Source: Dysosmobacter welbionis
GTDB taxonomy: Bacteria > Bacillota > Clostridia > Oscillospirales > Oscillospiraceae
DNA: 64,000 nucleotides
NCBI RefSeq assembly: GCF_005121165.3
Contig: NZ_CP034413.3
Span: forward strand, 3,372,001-3,436,000
Reading direction: 5' to 3'
The translations under genes and the position numbers were made by a program. Positions 27,208 through 36,543 of this stretch are shown here, in pieces (position 1 is the stretch's first letter; every line of letters begins with the position of its first letter). Under the pieces are notes generated by a model. It did not search any database and was not told the origin of the DNA. It saw nothing but the letters and a program-made list of their open reading frames with translations.

Positions 27208-30200
27208 TCAGAACAGGCGCAGCTGTTCCGCCACCCGGCGGCGGCCGGTGGTCTCCCGGACCACCGGCTCCGGCAGTTCCCGCAGGAAGGGAGAGAACTC
27301 CGGCGCGGCGGTGAGGATCAGTTCCTCCCGGGCCCGGGTGAGGCCCACAAAGAAGAGCCGCCGCTCCTCTTCCGCATCCGCCGGGCGGCCGGGGGACTCC
27401 AGGGGCATCGCTCCGGCGGAGAGACCCGCCAGGAACACCGCAGGGAATTCCAAACCCTTGGCACCGTGGAGCGTCATCAGGCGCACTGCGCCGGAGGCCC
27501 AGTGTTTGCCGGATGCCCGCCGGAGGTCTGCCTCCTGGCCCAGGACCAGAGCATCCCAGAGGCTGTCGAAGTCCTCGTGGAATACCGCCGTGTTCCGCAG
27601 GCGTTCCAGGGCCGGAGAGGTGCCGTACTGTTCCTCCCACTGTTCCACCAGCTTCCGGGGTGTTTCCGTCTGGACCAGAGGGAGCCAGACCTCTGTCCGG
27701 TCCAGCCAGTTTTCCAGAATGCCGTGGCCCCGGACCGCCTCCTGCAGGGCCGCCGAGTCCAGCGTGCCCATCTTTTGGCAGAGCGTCTGGGCCTTCTGGA
27801 TGAGATCTGCCGGGCAGTTCCACAGCAGCCGGAGGGCGGACTCCAGCGCCGCGTTGTCTGCTGGCACCACCAGGGAACGGAGGAAGCCCAGCGCCCCCCG
27901 AACCGCCGGGTCATCCAGGAAGTCCTCCCGCCCGGTGACAAGACAGGGAATATCGTCGTGGCGGAGGCATTTCTCCACCAGCTCCAGCTGCCGGTGGGTG
28001 CGGCAGAGCACCGCAATATCGGAAAAGGCCCGCACCGTCCGCTCGTGGCCCAGGGCCTGGGCCTCCAGCATGTCCACGCCGCCGGTCATACGGCCGATCT
28101 CCTTGGCGATGAATACGGCCTCGGAGAAGCTGTCCGCTGCCTGGACCAGTCGCACGGCAGGACCGGCGGGGCAGTGGGGAGTCAGTATTCGGCCCCCGCC
28201 GGGATTATGACCGATCACTGCCAAGGCCGTATCCAGAATGGCCGGAGCAGAGCGGTAATTTTCTGTTAGGTGAATTTCCTTTACACCAGGATGCTCCTCT
28301 TGAAGCCGCTGGAAGCACCGGCAGTCGGCGCCCCGGAAGCCGTAGATGGACTGGTCCGGGTCGCCGATGACGAACAGCTCCCCGCTCCGGCTCTAGGACC
28401 GGACCAGCTGGTACTGGATATCGTTGATATCCTGAAACTCGTCCACCAGCACATGGCGGAAGCACCGCAGACCGGTGACATCCCGCTTCAGTCCTTCGGT
28501 CAGCAGGTCGTCGAAGTCCAGGGCGCCCAGGTCTCGCAGCCGGGCCTGATAGGCGTCGTACAGCTCCGCGTCCAGACCGGTATCCTCCGGGGACACGCCG
28601 TTTTTCACCCGGGAGACAGACTGGAGCAGCGTTTTTCCGCCGCCCTTTCGGCCGGACTCCCGCAGCACCTGCTCCGCGATGGTCAGGGCCTCGCCGGGAC
28701 TGATGAGCCGCACGTCGCCAAGCAGTTTCAGACAGATGGCGTGGAAGGTGCCGATGGTCATGGCCGCCACCGCCCGCTTGCCGCCCAGACGCTGTTCCAG
28801 CCGGGCGCGCATCTCTGCCGCCGCTTGATTGGTGAAAGTGACGGCGGTAATCTCTCCGGGGCGGACGCCCCGTTCCTCCACCAGCCAGGCGATCCGGGCC
28901 ACCAGGGTGCGGGTCTTGCCGGTGCCGGGGCCCGCCGTCACAGCGGTTACCGGCGCGGTGGAGGTGACGGCCTCCAGCTGCGGGGGATTCAGCGCCTCCG
29001 GCTGGGGAGCAGCCGGGGCCGCTTCTGGCGCCAAAACGTGCTGCAGCTCCCGGCGGGGCTTGGATTTGCGCACAGGCAGGTCCAGGCCAAACAGAGAGAT
29101 CTGCCCGCTGAACCGGGCGATCTCACCGGGGGTCAGCAGGGAGATGACGCCGTACTCCCCGTCAAAGCCCGCCCGGCGCTCCACCTGCCCGGCCCGCAGG
29201 CGGCGGATGCCCTCCGCCACGCAGGGGCCGGCCGTGTGGGCGATATCCTCCACAGGCACCTCCCGCAGGATGGAGAACTCCGGCCCCAGGGCATGGAGCA
29301 TCTGCTCGTACAGCGCCTGGGTATTCTTCCCAGCGGCGGAGACTCCGGTGGAGGCGGCGATCACCTCCGGCAGGGGCGCCAAACTCTCAAAGGGTTTGGC
29401 ACCCTCGGGACGAAACCCTGCAGGACGGTCCGCCAGGGCCTCCACCCGGTGCTCCACGCCGATGGTCAGTTTCTTCCCGCAAACGGGGCAGACGCCGCCC
29501 AGCGCCGCTGTCTCCGCCGGGGTCAGGCAGACGCCGCAGTTCCGGTGGCCATCCAGGTGGTACTTGCCCTCCTCGGGGAAGAACTCCACCGTGCCCTGGA
29601 ATCCCTCTCCGGTGCGGATGGCCCGGACCAGCTCCGGGTAGGTGAGGCCGGTGTCCAGAAGATCCGCCTCCCGGCCCAGCTTGGAGGGGGAATGGGCGTC
29701 GGAGTGGGAGACCAGGGTGAGTCCGTCCAGGGCAGAGACCCGCCAGTTCATGGGCGGATCAGAGGAGAGGCCCGTCTCCACCGCGTGGATGTGGCCGGTC
29801 AGATCCCCGAAGCACTCCTCCATGGTATCGAAGCCGGAGAAGGCGCCAAACAGAGCGAAGTGGGGCGTCCAGATGTGAGCGGGGATGAATTCCGCGTCCG
29901 GGCAGGTGTCCAGGGTCAGCTCCAGCAGGTCCCGACTGTCCAGCCCCAGAATGGGCCGTCCGTCGGAGTGGATGTTGCCGATGGCCTCCAGCCGGGCGGA
30001 GAGCTCGTCCGCCGCCTCCAGAGAGGGCAGCAGGATCAGGTTGTGGACTTTCCGGGTTCTGCCGTGGCGCTTGTAGATGCAGCTGATCTCCCCGGTGATA
30101 ACGAACCGGGGCGCCTCGCCCGGGGCGACATCCGGCAGGCGCAAATCCTGGCGCAGGGTATAGACGCCCTCTCCGGCGGGCACCAGCTGCTCCCGCAGCT

Positions 30201-30348
30201 CGGCGCGCCAAGCGGGGTGGGTGAAGTCCCCGGTGCCCACCATTCGGATGCCCTTTCGCCGGGCCCACCAGTCCAGGTGGGGGAGATCTCCGTCCTTACT
30301 GGTGGCCCGGGAAAAGCGGGAGTGGATGTGGAGGTCGGCAATGTACAT
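27208..30348 (-). pseudogene. Endonuclease Q-UvrD helicase fusion, interrupted by TAG
   Basis: Residues 1-400 match endonuclease Q, a PHP-fold enzyme that nicks DNA 5' of deaminated bases (IADLHIHSRFSRATSKDGDL, SHSDAHSPSKLGREADLLD near residue 216, zinc site CGVC/CPVCGKKLTIGVEHRVE near 285). Residues 455 onward are a UvrD/Rep helicase (AGPGTGKTRT near 473, VDEFQDINDIQYQL near 634). Codon 652 is TAG (28393-28395), after QYQLVRS and just before GELFVIGDPDQSIYGFRG (motif III). The frame then stays open through LMTLHGAKGLEFPAVFL and FFVGLTRAREEL to 27208. A TGG-to-TAG change is the simplest reading. ATG 30348 follows AGAGGAGGAC. Full length would be 1046 residues. Confidence 0.9.
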
Positions 30349-30420
30349 GGAAGTCCTCCTCTGTCGAATCAAGTCGATTCCATTATAATCTCTTCCATCC
30401 GACAGCGCAAGGCGGAGAAA

Positions 30421-30449
30421 AGCAGCCCGGCGTGTTCCGCCGGGCTGCT
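30421..30449 (-). terminator. Terminator of the ThrE operon
   Basis: AGCAGCCCGGCG (30421-30432) pairs perfectly with CGCCGGGCTGCT (30438-30449). On the minus strand it is followed by TTTTCTCC. Confidence 0.82.
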
Positions 30450-30460
30450 GAAAAAATCAT

Positions 30461-30931
30461 TTATGGGTTTTGCCTGCCGGAGGGCATGCGCTTCGGGACG
30501 CGAGCCAGGCGCGGGAACACTGCCCGGAACAGGGAGGAGGCCAGGATGACCCCAACCGCCAGGGCGGCCGCCATGCCCAGAGTGCCCAGCAGGGCGCTGA
30601 GGAATTGCTCTGTGTCGCCCTCCAGACAGTAGCCCATGGCGTAGTAGATGCCGCCGCCGGGCACCAGGGGCAGCAGGGCCACCAGCTGATAGCCGGTGAC
30701 GGGGCAGCGGCGGATACGTGCCATGACTTCTGAGAACAGACTGATGGCCATGGCGGCGAAAAAGCCTGCCAGGATGGTCTTGCCGGCCAGCAGATACACC
30801 AGCCATCCCAGAGCGCCGCCACAGCAGGCAATCAGCTTGCCGGGGCCATGGATATTGAACACCAGAGTGAATCCGATACAGCCGGCGAAAGCACACAGGC
30901 AGGGCAGAACATATTGAGACCAGATATCCAT
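30461..30931 (-). CDS. Threonine/serine exporter, ThrE-type second component
   Basis: The 156-residue membrane protein corresponds to the C-terminal half of ThrE (about four to five spans: LCAFAGCIGFTLVFN, CCGGALGWLVYLLAG, TILAGFFAAMAISLFSEVMARI, GYQLVALLPLVPGGGIYYAM, ALAVGVILASSLFRAVF). In Firmicutes ThrE is often split into two genes. The P-G-G-G-I-Y block is a family hallmark. It lies 15 bases downstream of the first component, so the two probably form one exporter of Thr, Ser or a related metabolite. Confidence 0.88.
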   Translation of the reverse strand: MDIWSQYVLPCLCAFAGCIGFTLVFNIHGPGKLIACCGGALGWLVYLLAGKTILAGFFAAMAISLFSEVMARIRRCPVTGYQLVALLPLVPGGGIYYAMGYCLEGDTEQFLSALLGTLGMAAALAVGVILASSLFRAVFPRLARVPKRMPSGRQNP

Positions 30932-30946
30932 AAAAGTAGATCCCCT

Positions 30947-31708
30947 TTACAGAATATACCCGATGCCCAGGCCCACAGCGGCCCCCAGAGCGATACCCGT
31001 GGCGATCAGAATAGCCTCCGCCGTCCGGCTGAGTCCGGAGTAGGTGTCGCCGGCCACGATCTCCCGCATGGCGTTGGTCAGGGCCACGCCGGGCACCAGC
31101 AGCATCAGGACGCCGATGGTCACCAGGTCCACATTATTCCCCAGGCCCGCCCGCACCAGCAGAAGAGACAGCAGGGAGGCGATGCCGCTGCATACCAGCG
31201 TCCGCAGAAAGCTGTTGCTGCCCAGCCATCTGCCGCCAAAGAGCAGGCAGGTGCCCACCACCAGACCGCAGAAGAAGGCGCTCAAGCTGTCCCAAAACCC
31301 GCCGCCGAACAGGGGACAGAAGAAAGCGGGGGCGATACCGTAGCCCAGCAGCACCGTGGCGGGGCGGTGGCGGCGGCAGGAGGCAGGGAGGCGGTCCACC
31401 ATGGCCCGGGCCTCGTCCAGGGGCGGTACGGTACGGCAGAGCTGGCGGCATAAAGCGTTGCAGCTCTCCAGTAGCTCCAGATCCGTGCCGTGGGCACTGA
31501 TCCGGCGCATCCGGGTCACCGGACGGCCATCCTCCGCCATCAAACTGACAATCAAACAGCTGGGGATGGCAAACACCTGGGCGTCCTTGCCTTGGTAGGC
31601 CTGCAGCAGCCGGTAGACGGACTCCTCCACACGGGAGATTTCCGCGCCGCTCTCTGCCAGCAGGCAGCCCAGCGATGTGGCTAGATTCAACAGCTTGTCC
31701 GAATCCAT
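30947..31708 (-). CDS. Threonine/serine exporter, ThrE-type first component
   Basis: The 253-residue protein has a soluble N-terminal domain (residues 1-115, LLNLATSLGCLLAESGAEISRVEESVYRLL and AIPSCLIVSLMAEDGRPVTRMRRI) followed by about five spans (PATVLLGYGIAPAFFCPLFGGG, FFCGLVVGTCLLFGG, LVCSGIASLLSLLLV, VTIGVLMLLVPGVALTNAMRE, AILIATGIALGAAVGLGIGYIL). The P-G-x-x-x-x-N-x-x-R block is the ThrE hallmark. It is the first gene of a two-gene exporter operon and is divergent from the MarR-MATE operon. Confidence 0.9.
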   Translation of the reverse strand: MDSDKLLNLATSLGCLLAESGAEISRVEESVYRLLQAYQGKDAQVFAIPSCLIVSLMAEDGRPVTRMRRISAHGTDLELLESCNALCRQLCRTVPPLDEARAMVDRLPASCRRHRPATVLLGYGIAPAFFCPLFGGGFWDSLSAFFCGLVVGTCLLFGGRWLGSNSFLRTLVCSGIASLLSLLLVRAGLGNNVDLVTIGVLMLLVPGVALTNAMREIVAGDTYSGLSRTAEAILIATGIALGAAVGLGIGYIL

Positions 31709-31730
31709 AAAACGCCTCCTCTCGCCTTTT

Positions 31731-31759
31731 TAAGATATGCGATTTTTGGAAAAAACACA
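31731..31759 (-). promoter_or_regulatory. Promoter of the ThrE operon
   Basis: On the minus strand TTGTGT (31754-31759), a 17-base spacer and TATCTT (31731-31736). Confidence 0.55.
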
Positions 31760-31797
31760 AGGGATATTTTGACGAAACGCGCCGCGCAGGGGAGCCC

Positions 31798-31826
31798 TTG
31801 ACAAAAAGGAGCGGTTTCTGTATAAT
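31798..31826 (+). promoter_or_regulatory. Consensus sigma-A promoter of the marR-mate operon
   Basis: TTGACA (31798-31803), a 17-base spacer and TATAAT (31821-31826), a perfect match to consensus and the strongest promoter in the window. Confidence 0.92.
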
Positions 31827-31832
31827 CGAATA

Positions 31833-31846
31833 GTCCGAAATCGGAC
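31833..31846 (+). promoter_or_regulatory. Palindromic operator, likely for the MarR protein
   Basis: GTCCGA-AA-TCGGAC is a perfect palindrome beginning seven bases after the -10 box, over the expected transcription start. It is the natural site for autorepression by the MarR protein. Confidence 0.78.
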
Positions 31847-31868
31847 AAAATAAGACGGGAGGGATTCG

Positions 31869-32339
31869 ATGGGACAGGAAGTTCTGGATGCTTTCTGGAA
31901 ATCCAATGACCGAATCTACAATGAGAATACCCTGCTGTACCACCGTCTGGCCCGGGCCTGCGGCCTGCCGGACTGCGCCTTCTGGCTGCTGTACACCCTG
32001 CGGTCGGAGGAGGCGCCCCTGACCCAGACCCAGTTGAGCGAGCAGCTGTCCCTACCCAAGCAGACGGTGAATTCCGCCCTGAAAAAGCTGGTGGAGGAGG
32101 GAGTCCTCCGCTTGGAGGCGGCGGACGGCAATCTGAAAAACAAGCGGGTCTGTCTGACAGAGGCGGGCGAGGCATTCCTCCGCCGCACTGTGGACCGCGT
32201 GTTCGGCGTAGAGAGCGCCGCGGCCGCCCGCCTGACCGAGGAGGAGCGGTCGGCGCTTGTGGCATTGAGCCAGAAGCTGCTGGATGCCTTTCGGGCGGAG
32301 ACGGAAGCTTTTTTACAGACCGCTGCGATAGGAGACTGA
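31869..32339 (+). CDS. MarR family transcription regulator
   Basis: The 156-residue protein is all-helical with a winged helix (TQTQLSEQLSLPKQTVNSALKKLVEEGVLRLEAADGNLKNKRVCLTEAGEAF, residues 55-110). MarR repressors release DNA on binding phenolic or drug-like ligands. A consensus promoter with a palindrome directly downstream suggests that it represses its own operon with the MATE exporter (three bases between the genes). ATG 31869 follows GGGAGGGATTCG. The ligand is unknown. Confidence 0.9.
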   Translation: MGQEVLDAFWKSNDRIYNENTLLYHRLARACGLPDCAFWLLYTLRSEEAPLTQTQLSEQLSLPKQTVNSALKKLVEEGVLRLEAADGNLKNKRVCLTEAGEAFLRRTVDRVFGVESAAAARLTEEERSALVALSQKLLDAFRAETEAFLQTAAIGD

Positions 32340-32342
32340 TGT

Positions 32343-33674
32343 ATGCAGATCAAACTTTCTGACCATTTCACCTACGGACGGCTGCTGCGTTACACACTGC
32401 CGACCATCGTTATGATTATCTTCACCTCTCTGTACAGCGTGGTAGACGGACTGTTCGTATCCAACTTGGTGGGGGACCTGGCCCTGTCGGCGGTGAATAT
32501 CGCCTTCCCCATCACTATGATCATCGGCGCCTTCGGCTTCATGCTGGGCACCGGCGGCAGCGCCATCGTGGCCCGCACGCTGGGGGAGGGGAAGCCGGAG
32601 CTGGCCTCCCGATATTTCACGCTCTTCATCTGGTGCGTGGCGGGGCTGGGCGTGGTGCTCTCCATTGTGACCATCGCCTTCATCGAACCCATCATGCGTT
32701 TTGCCGGGGCTAGCGACCTGCTGCTGGAAGACTGCATCGCCTACGGCCGGATCCTGCTGGCCGGCAGTGCCGTGTTCATGCTCCAGAGCGCCTTTCAGAG
32801 TTTCTTTTCCGTGGCGGAGAAACCCAAGCTGGGGTTACTGCTCTCCCTGGCTGCCGGAGCCACCAACATCACCTTTGACTACGTGTTCATCGCCCTGCTG
32901 GGCATGGGTGTCACCGGTGCCGCATGGGCCACAGTGCTGGGCTACTGCGTGGGCGGTGTCATCCCGGTGGTGTACTTCCTGCTTCCCAGAAGAGAGGGCC
33001 TGCGGCTGGTGCGGACGAACTTTTACGGCCGGGAACTGCTTCACGCCTGTATCAACGGCTCCTCGGAGCTGATGAGCAACATCTCCGCCTCCGTGGTGGG
33101 CATCCTCTACAACATCCGGCTGATGGACCTTCTGGGAGAGCCGGGCGTGGCGGCCCACTCGGTGATGATGTACGTGGATTTCGTGTTTGTGGCTGCCTTT
33201 CTGGGGTTCTCCATGGGCAGCGCCCCCATCGTCAGCTATCACTACGGGGCGGAGAACTATGATGAGCTGAAGAACATCTTCCGCCGCAGTGGCGTCATCA
33301 TCGCCGCTACCTCCGTGGCGATGGTGGCGGCGTCGGAGCTCTTAAGCCGGCCCCTGTCTGCTGCCTTCGTGGGGTACTCTCCGGACTTGCTGGAGCTGAC
33401 CACCCACGGCTTCCGGATCTTTGCCCTGTGCTACCTTTTCTGCGGGCTGAATATCTACGCATCCGCCTTCTTCACGGCCCTGTGCAACGGCGCCCTGTCG
33501 GCCCTGATCGCCTTCACCCGCACGCTGCTGCTGCGGGGTGGACTGGTGCTGGTGATGCCGGTGTTCTTCGGCGTGGATGGCGTCTGGTGGTCCGTGGCGG
33601 CGGCGGAACTGCTGGGGGTGGTGCTCTCGGTGGTGCTGCTGGTGCTGATGCGGCGGCGTTACCATTACGCCTGA
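32343..33674 (+). CDS. MATE family efflux transporter
   Basis: The 443-residue protein has twelve predicted spans in two halves and MATE motifs: RYTLPTIVMIIFTSLYSVVDGLFVSNLVGDLALSAVNIAFPI, GFMLGTGGSAIVARTLGEG, and in the second half SASVVGILYNIRLMD and GFSMGSAPIVSYHYGAENYDELK. MATE pumps expel cationic drugs or metabolites using Na+ or H+. It is directly downstream of the MarR repressor, consistent with inducible export. The end is not followed by a clear terminator. Confidence 0.92.
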   Translation: MQIKLSDHFTYGRLLRYTLPTIVMIIFTSLYSVVDGLFVSNLVGDLALSAVNIAFPITMIIGAFGFMLGTGGSAIVARTLGEGKPELASRYFTLFIWCVAGLGVVLSIVTIAFIEPIMRFAGASDLLLEDCIAYGRILLAGSAVFMLQSAFQSFFSVAEKPKLGLLLSLAAGATNITFDYVFIALLGMGVTGAAWATVLGYCVGGVIPVVYFLLPRREGLRLVRTNFYGRELLHACINGSSELMSNISASVVGILYNIRLMDLLGEPGVAAHSVMMYVDFVFVAAFLGFSMGSAPIVSYHYGAENYDELKNIFRRSGVIIAATSVAMVAASELLSRPLSAAFVGYSPDLLELTTHGFRIFALCYLFCGLNIYASAFFTALCNGALSALIAFTRTLLLRGGLVLVMPVFFGVDGVWWSVAAAELLGVVLSVVLLVLMRRRYHYA

Positions 33675-33755
33675 CGGGGGAAAACGCGGATATGTTACAA
33701 GACGGCGGCTCCGCTCAGGTGGTATGCTGGCTGGTGCCGACAGGAGGGAAGAACC

Positions 33756-34577
33756 ATGAGACAAGCGGCGCGGACCGCCCGATATGACCAGGCTCTGGGG
33801 CTGGAGGCGTACAGCCTCCGGGCGGTGGACAGGCCCTTTCCCAGCCACTTTCACGACCATTATGTGATCGGCGTGGTGGAGCGGGGGACCCGGACCCTCA
33901 CCTGCGGCCGCCAACGGCAGGTCATCGGCCCGGGAGACGTGCTGCTGTTCAACCCGGGAGACAGCCATGCCTGCATCCAGGCGGACGGGTCTCTGGACTA
34001 CCGGGGACTGAATATCCCACGCAGCACCATGCTGGCCCTGGCGGAGGAGATCATGGGCAGCCGGGCAATGCCCGGCTTTTCCGTGGCCGTGGTTCGGGAC
34101 GGAGAACTGGCAGGCCGCCTCCGGGCCCTGCACCGGGCGGTGCTGGGGGAGGAGCCGGAGCTCCGGAGGGAGGAGGCGCTGCTGCTGGCCTGGGGCCTCC
34201 TGCTGCCGGGTTACGCCGGGATGGTGGAAACGGTTTCTGCCTGCCGGGTGGAGGTGGAGCGGACCTGTGCGTTCATCCGGAGCCACTATGCCCGGCATAT
34301 CACGCTGGAGGAGCTCAGCCTTCAGGCGGGACTGAGCAAATCCGCCCTGGTCCGGGCCTTTGCCAAGGCCAAGGGCGTCACGCCCTACCGCTATCTGATG
34401 GCGGTGCGGATCAGCGAGGCACGGCGCCTGCTGGAACGGGGTGTCTCCTCTGCAGAGGCCGCCGTGGAGACAGGCTTTTCCGATCAGAGCCATTTCACCA
34501 ACTATTTCACTGCCTTCACCGGCCTGACGCCGGGGGCCTGCCGGGAGCTGTTCCGGCAGGAATGGGAGAGAGGATGA
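33756..34577 (+). CDS. AraC family transcription regulator with cupin sensor
   Basis: The 273-residue protein starts with a cupin sensor domain (FPSHFHDHYVIGVVERGTRTLTCGRQRQVIGPGDVLLFNPGDSHA, residues 28-75) and ends with two AraC helix-turn-helix units (HITLEELSLQAGLSKSALVRAFAKAKGVTPYRYLMAVRI and AAVETGFSDQSHFTNYFTAFTGLTPGACREL). An EamA exporter follows with the two genes touching, so the regulator likely controls export of the compound it senses. This layout resembles LeuO/AraC-EamA pairs for amino-acid or drug efflux. Confidence 0.9.
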   Translation: MRQAARTARYDQALGLEAYSLRAVDRPFPSHFHDHYVIGVVERGTRTLTCGRQRQVIGPGDVLLFNPGDSHACIQADGSLDYRGLNIPRSTMLALAEEIMGSRAMPGFSVAVVRDGELAGRLRALHRAVLGEEPELRREEALLLAWGLLLPGYAGMVETVSACRVEVERTCAFIRSHYARHITLEELSLQAGLSKSALVRAFAKAKGVTPYRYLMAVRISEARRLLERGVSSAEAAVETGFSDQSHFTNYFTAFTGLTPGACRELFRQEWERG

Positions 34578-34584
34578 CACAGCC

Positions 34585-35519
34585 GTGGAGACGAATCCTG
34601 CACGGGGCCACCTGGCGGCCCTGCTGACCATTGTGATCTGGGGACCACCTTCATCTCCACCAAGGTGCTGCTGGTGGATTTCCAGCCGGTGGAGATCTTG
34701 TTTATCCGGTTCATGATGGGCTTTCTGGCGCTGCTGGCAGTCTGTCCTCGCCGCCTGCAGGGCGTCACACGGCGGCAGGAGGGATTGTTTGCCCTGGCGG
34801 GGCTGTGCGGCGTGTGCCTGTACTACCTGCTGGAGAACATCGCCCTGACGTACACCATGGCCTCCAACGTGGGGGTCATCATCTCCGTGTCTCCCTGCTT
34901 CACCGCCCTGCTGACCCATTTTCTGATGCGGGGCGAGGAGCGGCTGCGGCCCACATTTTTCGCAGGCTTTGCGGTGGCCATGGCGGGGATCTGCCTTATC
35001 AGCTTCAACGGCTCTGCCCTGGAGCTGGACCTCCGGGGGGATTTGCTGGCGCTGCTGGCTGCCTTCGTGTGGGCCTGTTACGCCCTCTTGTCCCGGAAGA
35101 TCAGCGCCCTGGGCCATCCCACTGTCCTGACCACGCGGCGAACCTTTTTCTACGGGCTGGCATTCATGCTGCCGGCGCTGATGGTCTCTGGCGTCCGGCT
35201 GGAGCTCACGCGACTCACAGCCCCGGTGAACCTGGGGAATCTGCTGTTTCTGGGGCTGGGGGCCTCGGCCCTGTGCTTCGTCACCTGGAACTTCGCGGTG
35301 AAGGCACTGGGGGCGGTGAAAACCAGCGTGTACATCTATCTGGTGCCGGTGATCACAGTGGCGGCCTCCGTGCTGATCCTGCGGGAACCCTTCACCTGGA
35401 TGACCGGAGCCGGTACGGTACTGACCCTGATCGGGCTGCTTCTCTCTGAAGGCAAACTCCATTGGAAAGAGGGAACACACCATGAAACAGGAACTGGACA
35501 AATGCGTCCTGGTGATTGA
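34585..35519 (+). CDS. EamA (DMT) family permease, frameshifted near the N terminus
   Basis: EamA permeases have ten spans and export amino acids or metabolites. The 5' end reads GTG GAG ACG ... HLAALLTIVIWG, then the frame is broken at the GGGG run at 34640-34643. Adding one G gives TIVIWGTTFISTKVLLVDFQP, a standard EamA start; the rest continues to 35519 (MGFLALLAVCPRRLQG, FAVAMAGICLISFNGSALEL, LLALLAAFVWACYALLSRK). The repaired length is 311 residues. ATG 34574 overlaps the AraC stop but is in another frame; I used GTG 34585. The end overlaps the DUF2000 gene by 38 bases. Confidence 0.85.
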
Positions 35520-35904
35520 TGAGGCCATGCCCCGGGGCCTCGCTGCCAACACAGCGGCCATCCTGGGCATCACATGGGGCCGGCTGCGGCCGGAACTGGT
35601 AGGGGAGGACGTGACCGACGCTGCCGGAGCCATCCACCCCGGGATCATCCGCACGCCGGTGCCGGTGCTCTCCGGCAGGCCGGAGACTTTTCAGACCCTG
35701 CGGCGGCAGCTGGCCGAGCTGGAATTTGCAGATGTGGCGGCTGTGGACTTTACAGATCTGGCCCAGAGCTGCCGTACCTACGGCGAGTTCATCGAAAAAA
35801 TGGCCCGCACCGGGCCGGGGGAGCTGCGATACCTGGGCATGGCCCTTTTGGGCCCCCGGCATCAGGTGGACCGGCTGACCGGAAGCCTGCCGCTGCTGCG
35901 GTAG
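35482..35904 (+). CDS. DUF2000 family protein
   Basis: The 140-residue protein matches DUF2000: KCVLVIDEAMPRGLAANTAAILGITWG, then GIIRTPVPVLSG and VAAVDFTDLAQSC. The family is built on a peptidyl-tRNA hydrolase-like fold with no assigned substrate. An AAAGAGGGAACACACC ribosome site precedes ATG 35482, inside the end of the EamA gene, so the three genes (AraC, EamA, DUF2000) form one operon. A role with the exporter is possible but unproven. Confidence 0.85.
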   Translation: MKQELDKCVLVIDEAMPRGLAANTAAILGITWGRLRPELVGEDVTDAAGAIHPGIIRTPVPVLSGRPETFQTLRRQLAELEFADVAAVDFTDLAQSCRTYGEFIEKMARTGPGELRYLGMALLGPRHQVDRLTGSLPLLR

Positions 35905-35920
35905 GGAAAAAACGCAGGAA

Positions 35921-35946
35921 TGGGGCCGCGCCCGGTTGCGGCCCCA
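35921..35946. terminator. Hairpin terminator between DUF2000 and the anti-sigma gene
   Basis: TGGGGCCGC (35921-35929) pairs with GCGGCCCCA (35938-35946), extended by AA/TT. It can serve both converging operons. Confidence 0.72.
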
Positions 35947-35970
35947 TTCTCGTATCATTTCCCGGAGGAC

Positions 35971-36543
35971 TTATGGCCCCTGCTGGATCAACAGATCCAC
36001 CTCAGCATCACCGCCATTGGTGTACAAATAGCTGCAGGCAAAGCCGTTCACTTCCCAGATGGCATACGACATACTATCGTATTGGTAGTATGCGACGCTG
36101 ACGCCCGCAATCTCTCTGCTCTCCTCCAGTGTGCCGCCGTAGATTCCGCTGATGTCTCCACTCCCATACTGGATACGAAACTGGGAGCCGTCCGCATAGT
36201 CCACCTGTCCCATGGTGGGGTACCCATCTGAGATGAACACGGAGTACGCCTCCACCTCTTTCTCCAGCACAGGGACCTTGAAGTCCAGATATGCTTCCAT
36301 CTCTGCGGCGGACGCGACTGTGAGGATGGGATTCGGGATTTGAACCTGCTGAGGATCCGGGGCAGCGCGCCCTCTGCCCTGAATCAGCAGTGCCCCGCCG
36401 GTGGCCAGCAGGCACAGGCAGGCCGCCGCGGCGCCCCACCGGACCCAAAAGGACTGCCCGTGCTTTCGCCTGTACCGGGCGGCCTCTTCCACATACCTGC
36501 CGTCGAGCGCACTCAGAGCATCGGAAAACTTCTTTGCATTCAT
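35971..36543 (-). CDS. Anti-sigma-factor-like membrane protein
   Basis: The 190-residue protein has a cytoplasmic N-terminal segment (KFSDALSALDGRYVEEAARYRRKHG), one span (about residues 33-54, WVRWGAAAACLCLLATGGALLI) and an extracytoplasmic domain with DUF4367-like strands (AEMEAYLDFKVPVLE, QVDYADGSQFRIQYGSGD). It is translationally coupled (ATGA) to the ECF sigma gene upstream on the minus strand, which is the typical place of a regulator of sigma activity. No zinc anti-sigma (ZAS) motif is visible. Confidence 0.78.
   Translation of the reverse strand: MNAKKFSDALSALDGRYVEEAARYRRKHGQSFWVRWGAAAACLCLLATGGALLIQGRGRAAPDPQQVQIPNPILTVASAAEMEAYLDFKVPVLEKEVEAYSVFISDGYPTMGQVDYADGSQFRIQYGSGDISGIYGGTLEESREIAGVSVAYYQYDSMSYAIWEVNGFACSYLYTNGGDAEVDLLIQQGP

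Noticed and set aside
28393-28395. Recoding of TAG as pyrrolysine or by read-through
   Set aside because: TAG is used as a normal stop elsewhere in the window (DUF2000 gene at 35902-35904), and no stimulatory element is seen; a single-base change explains it better.
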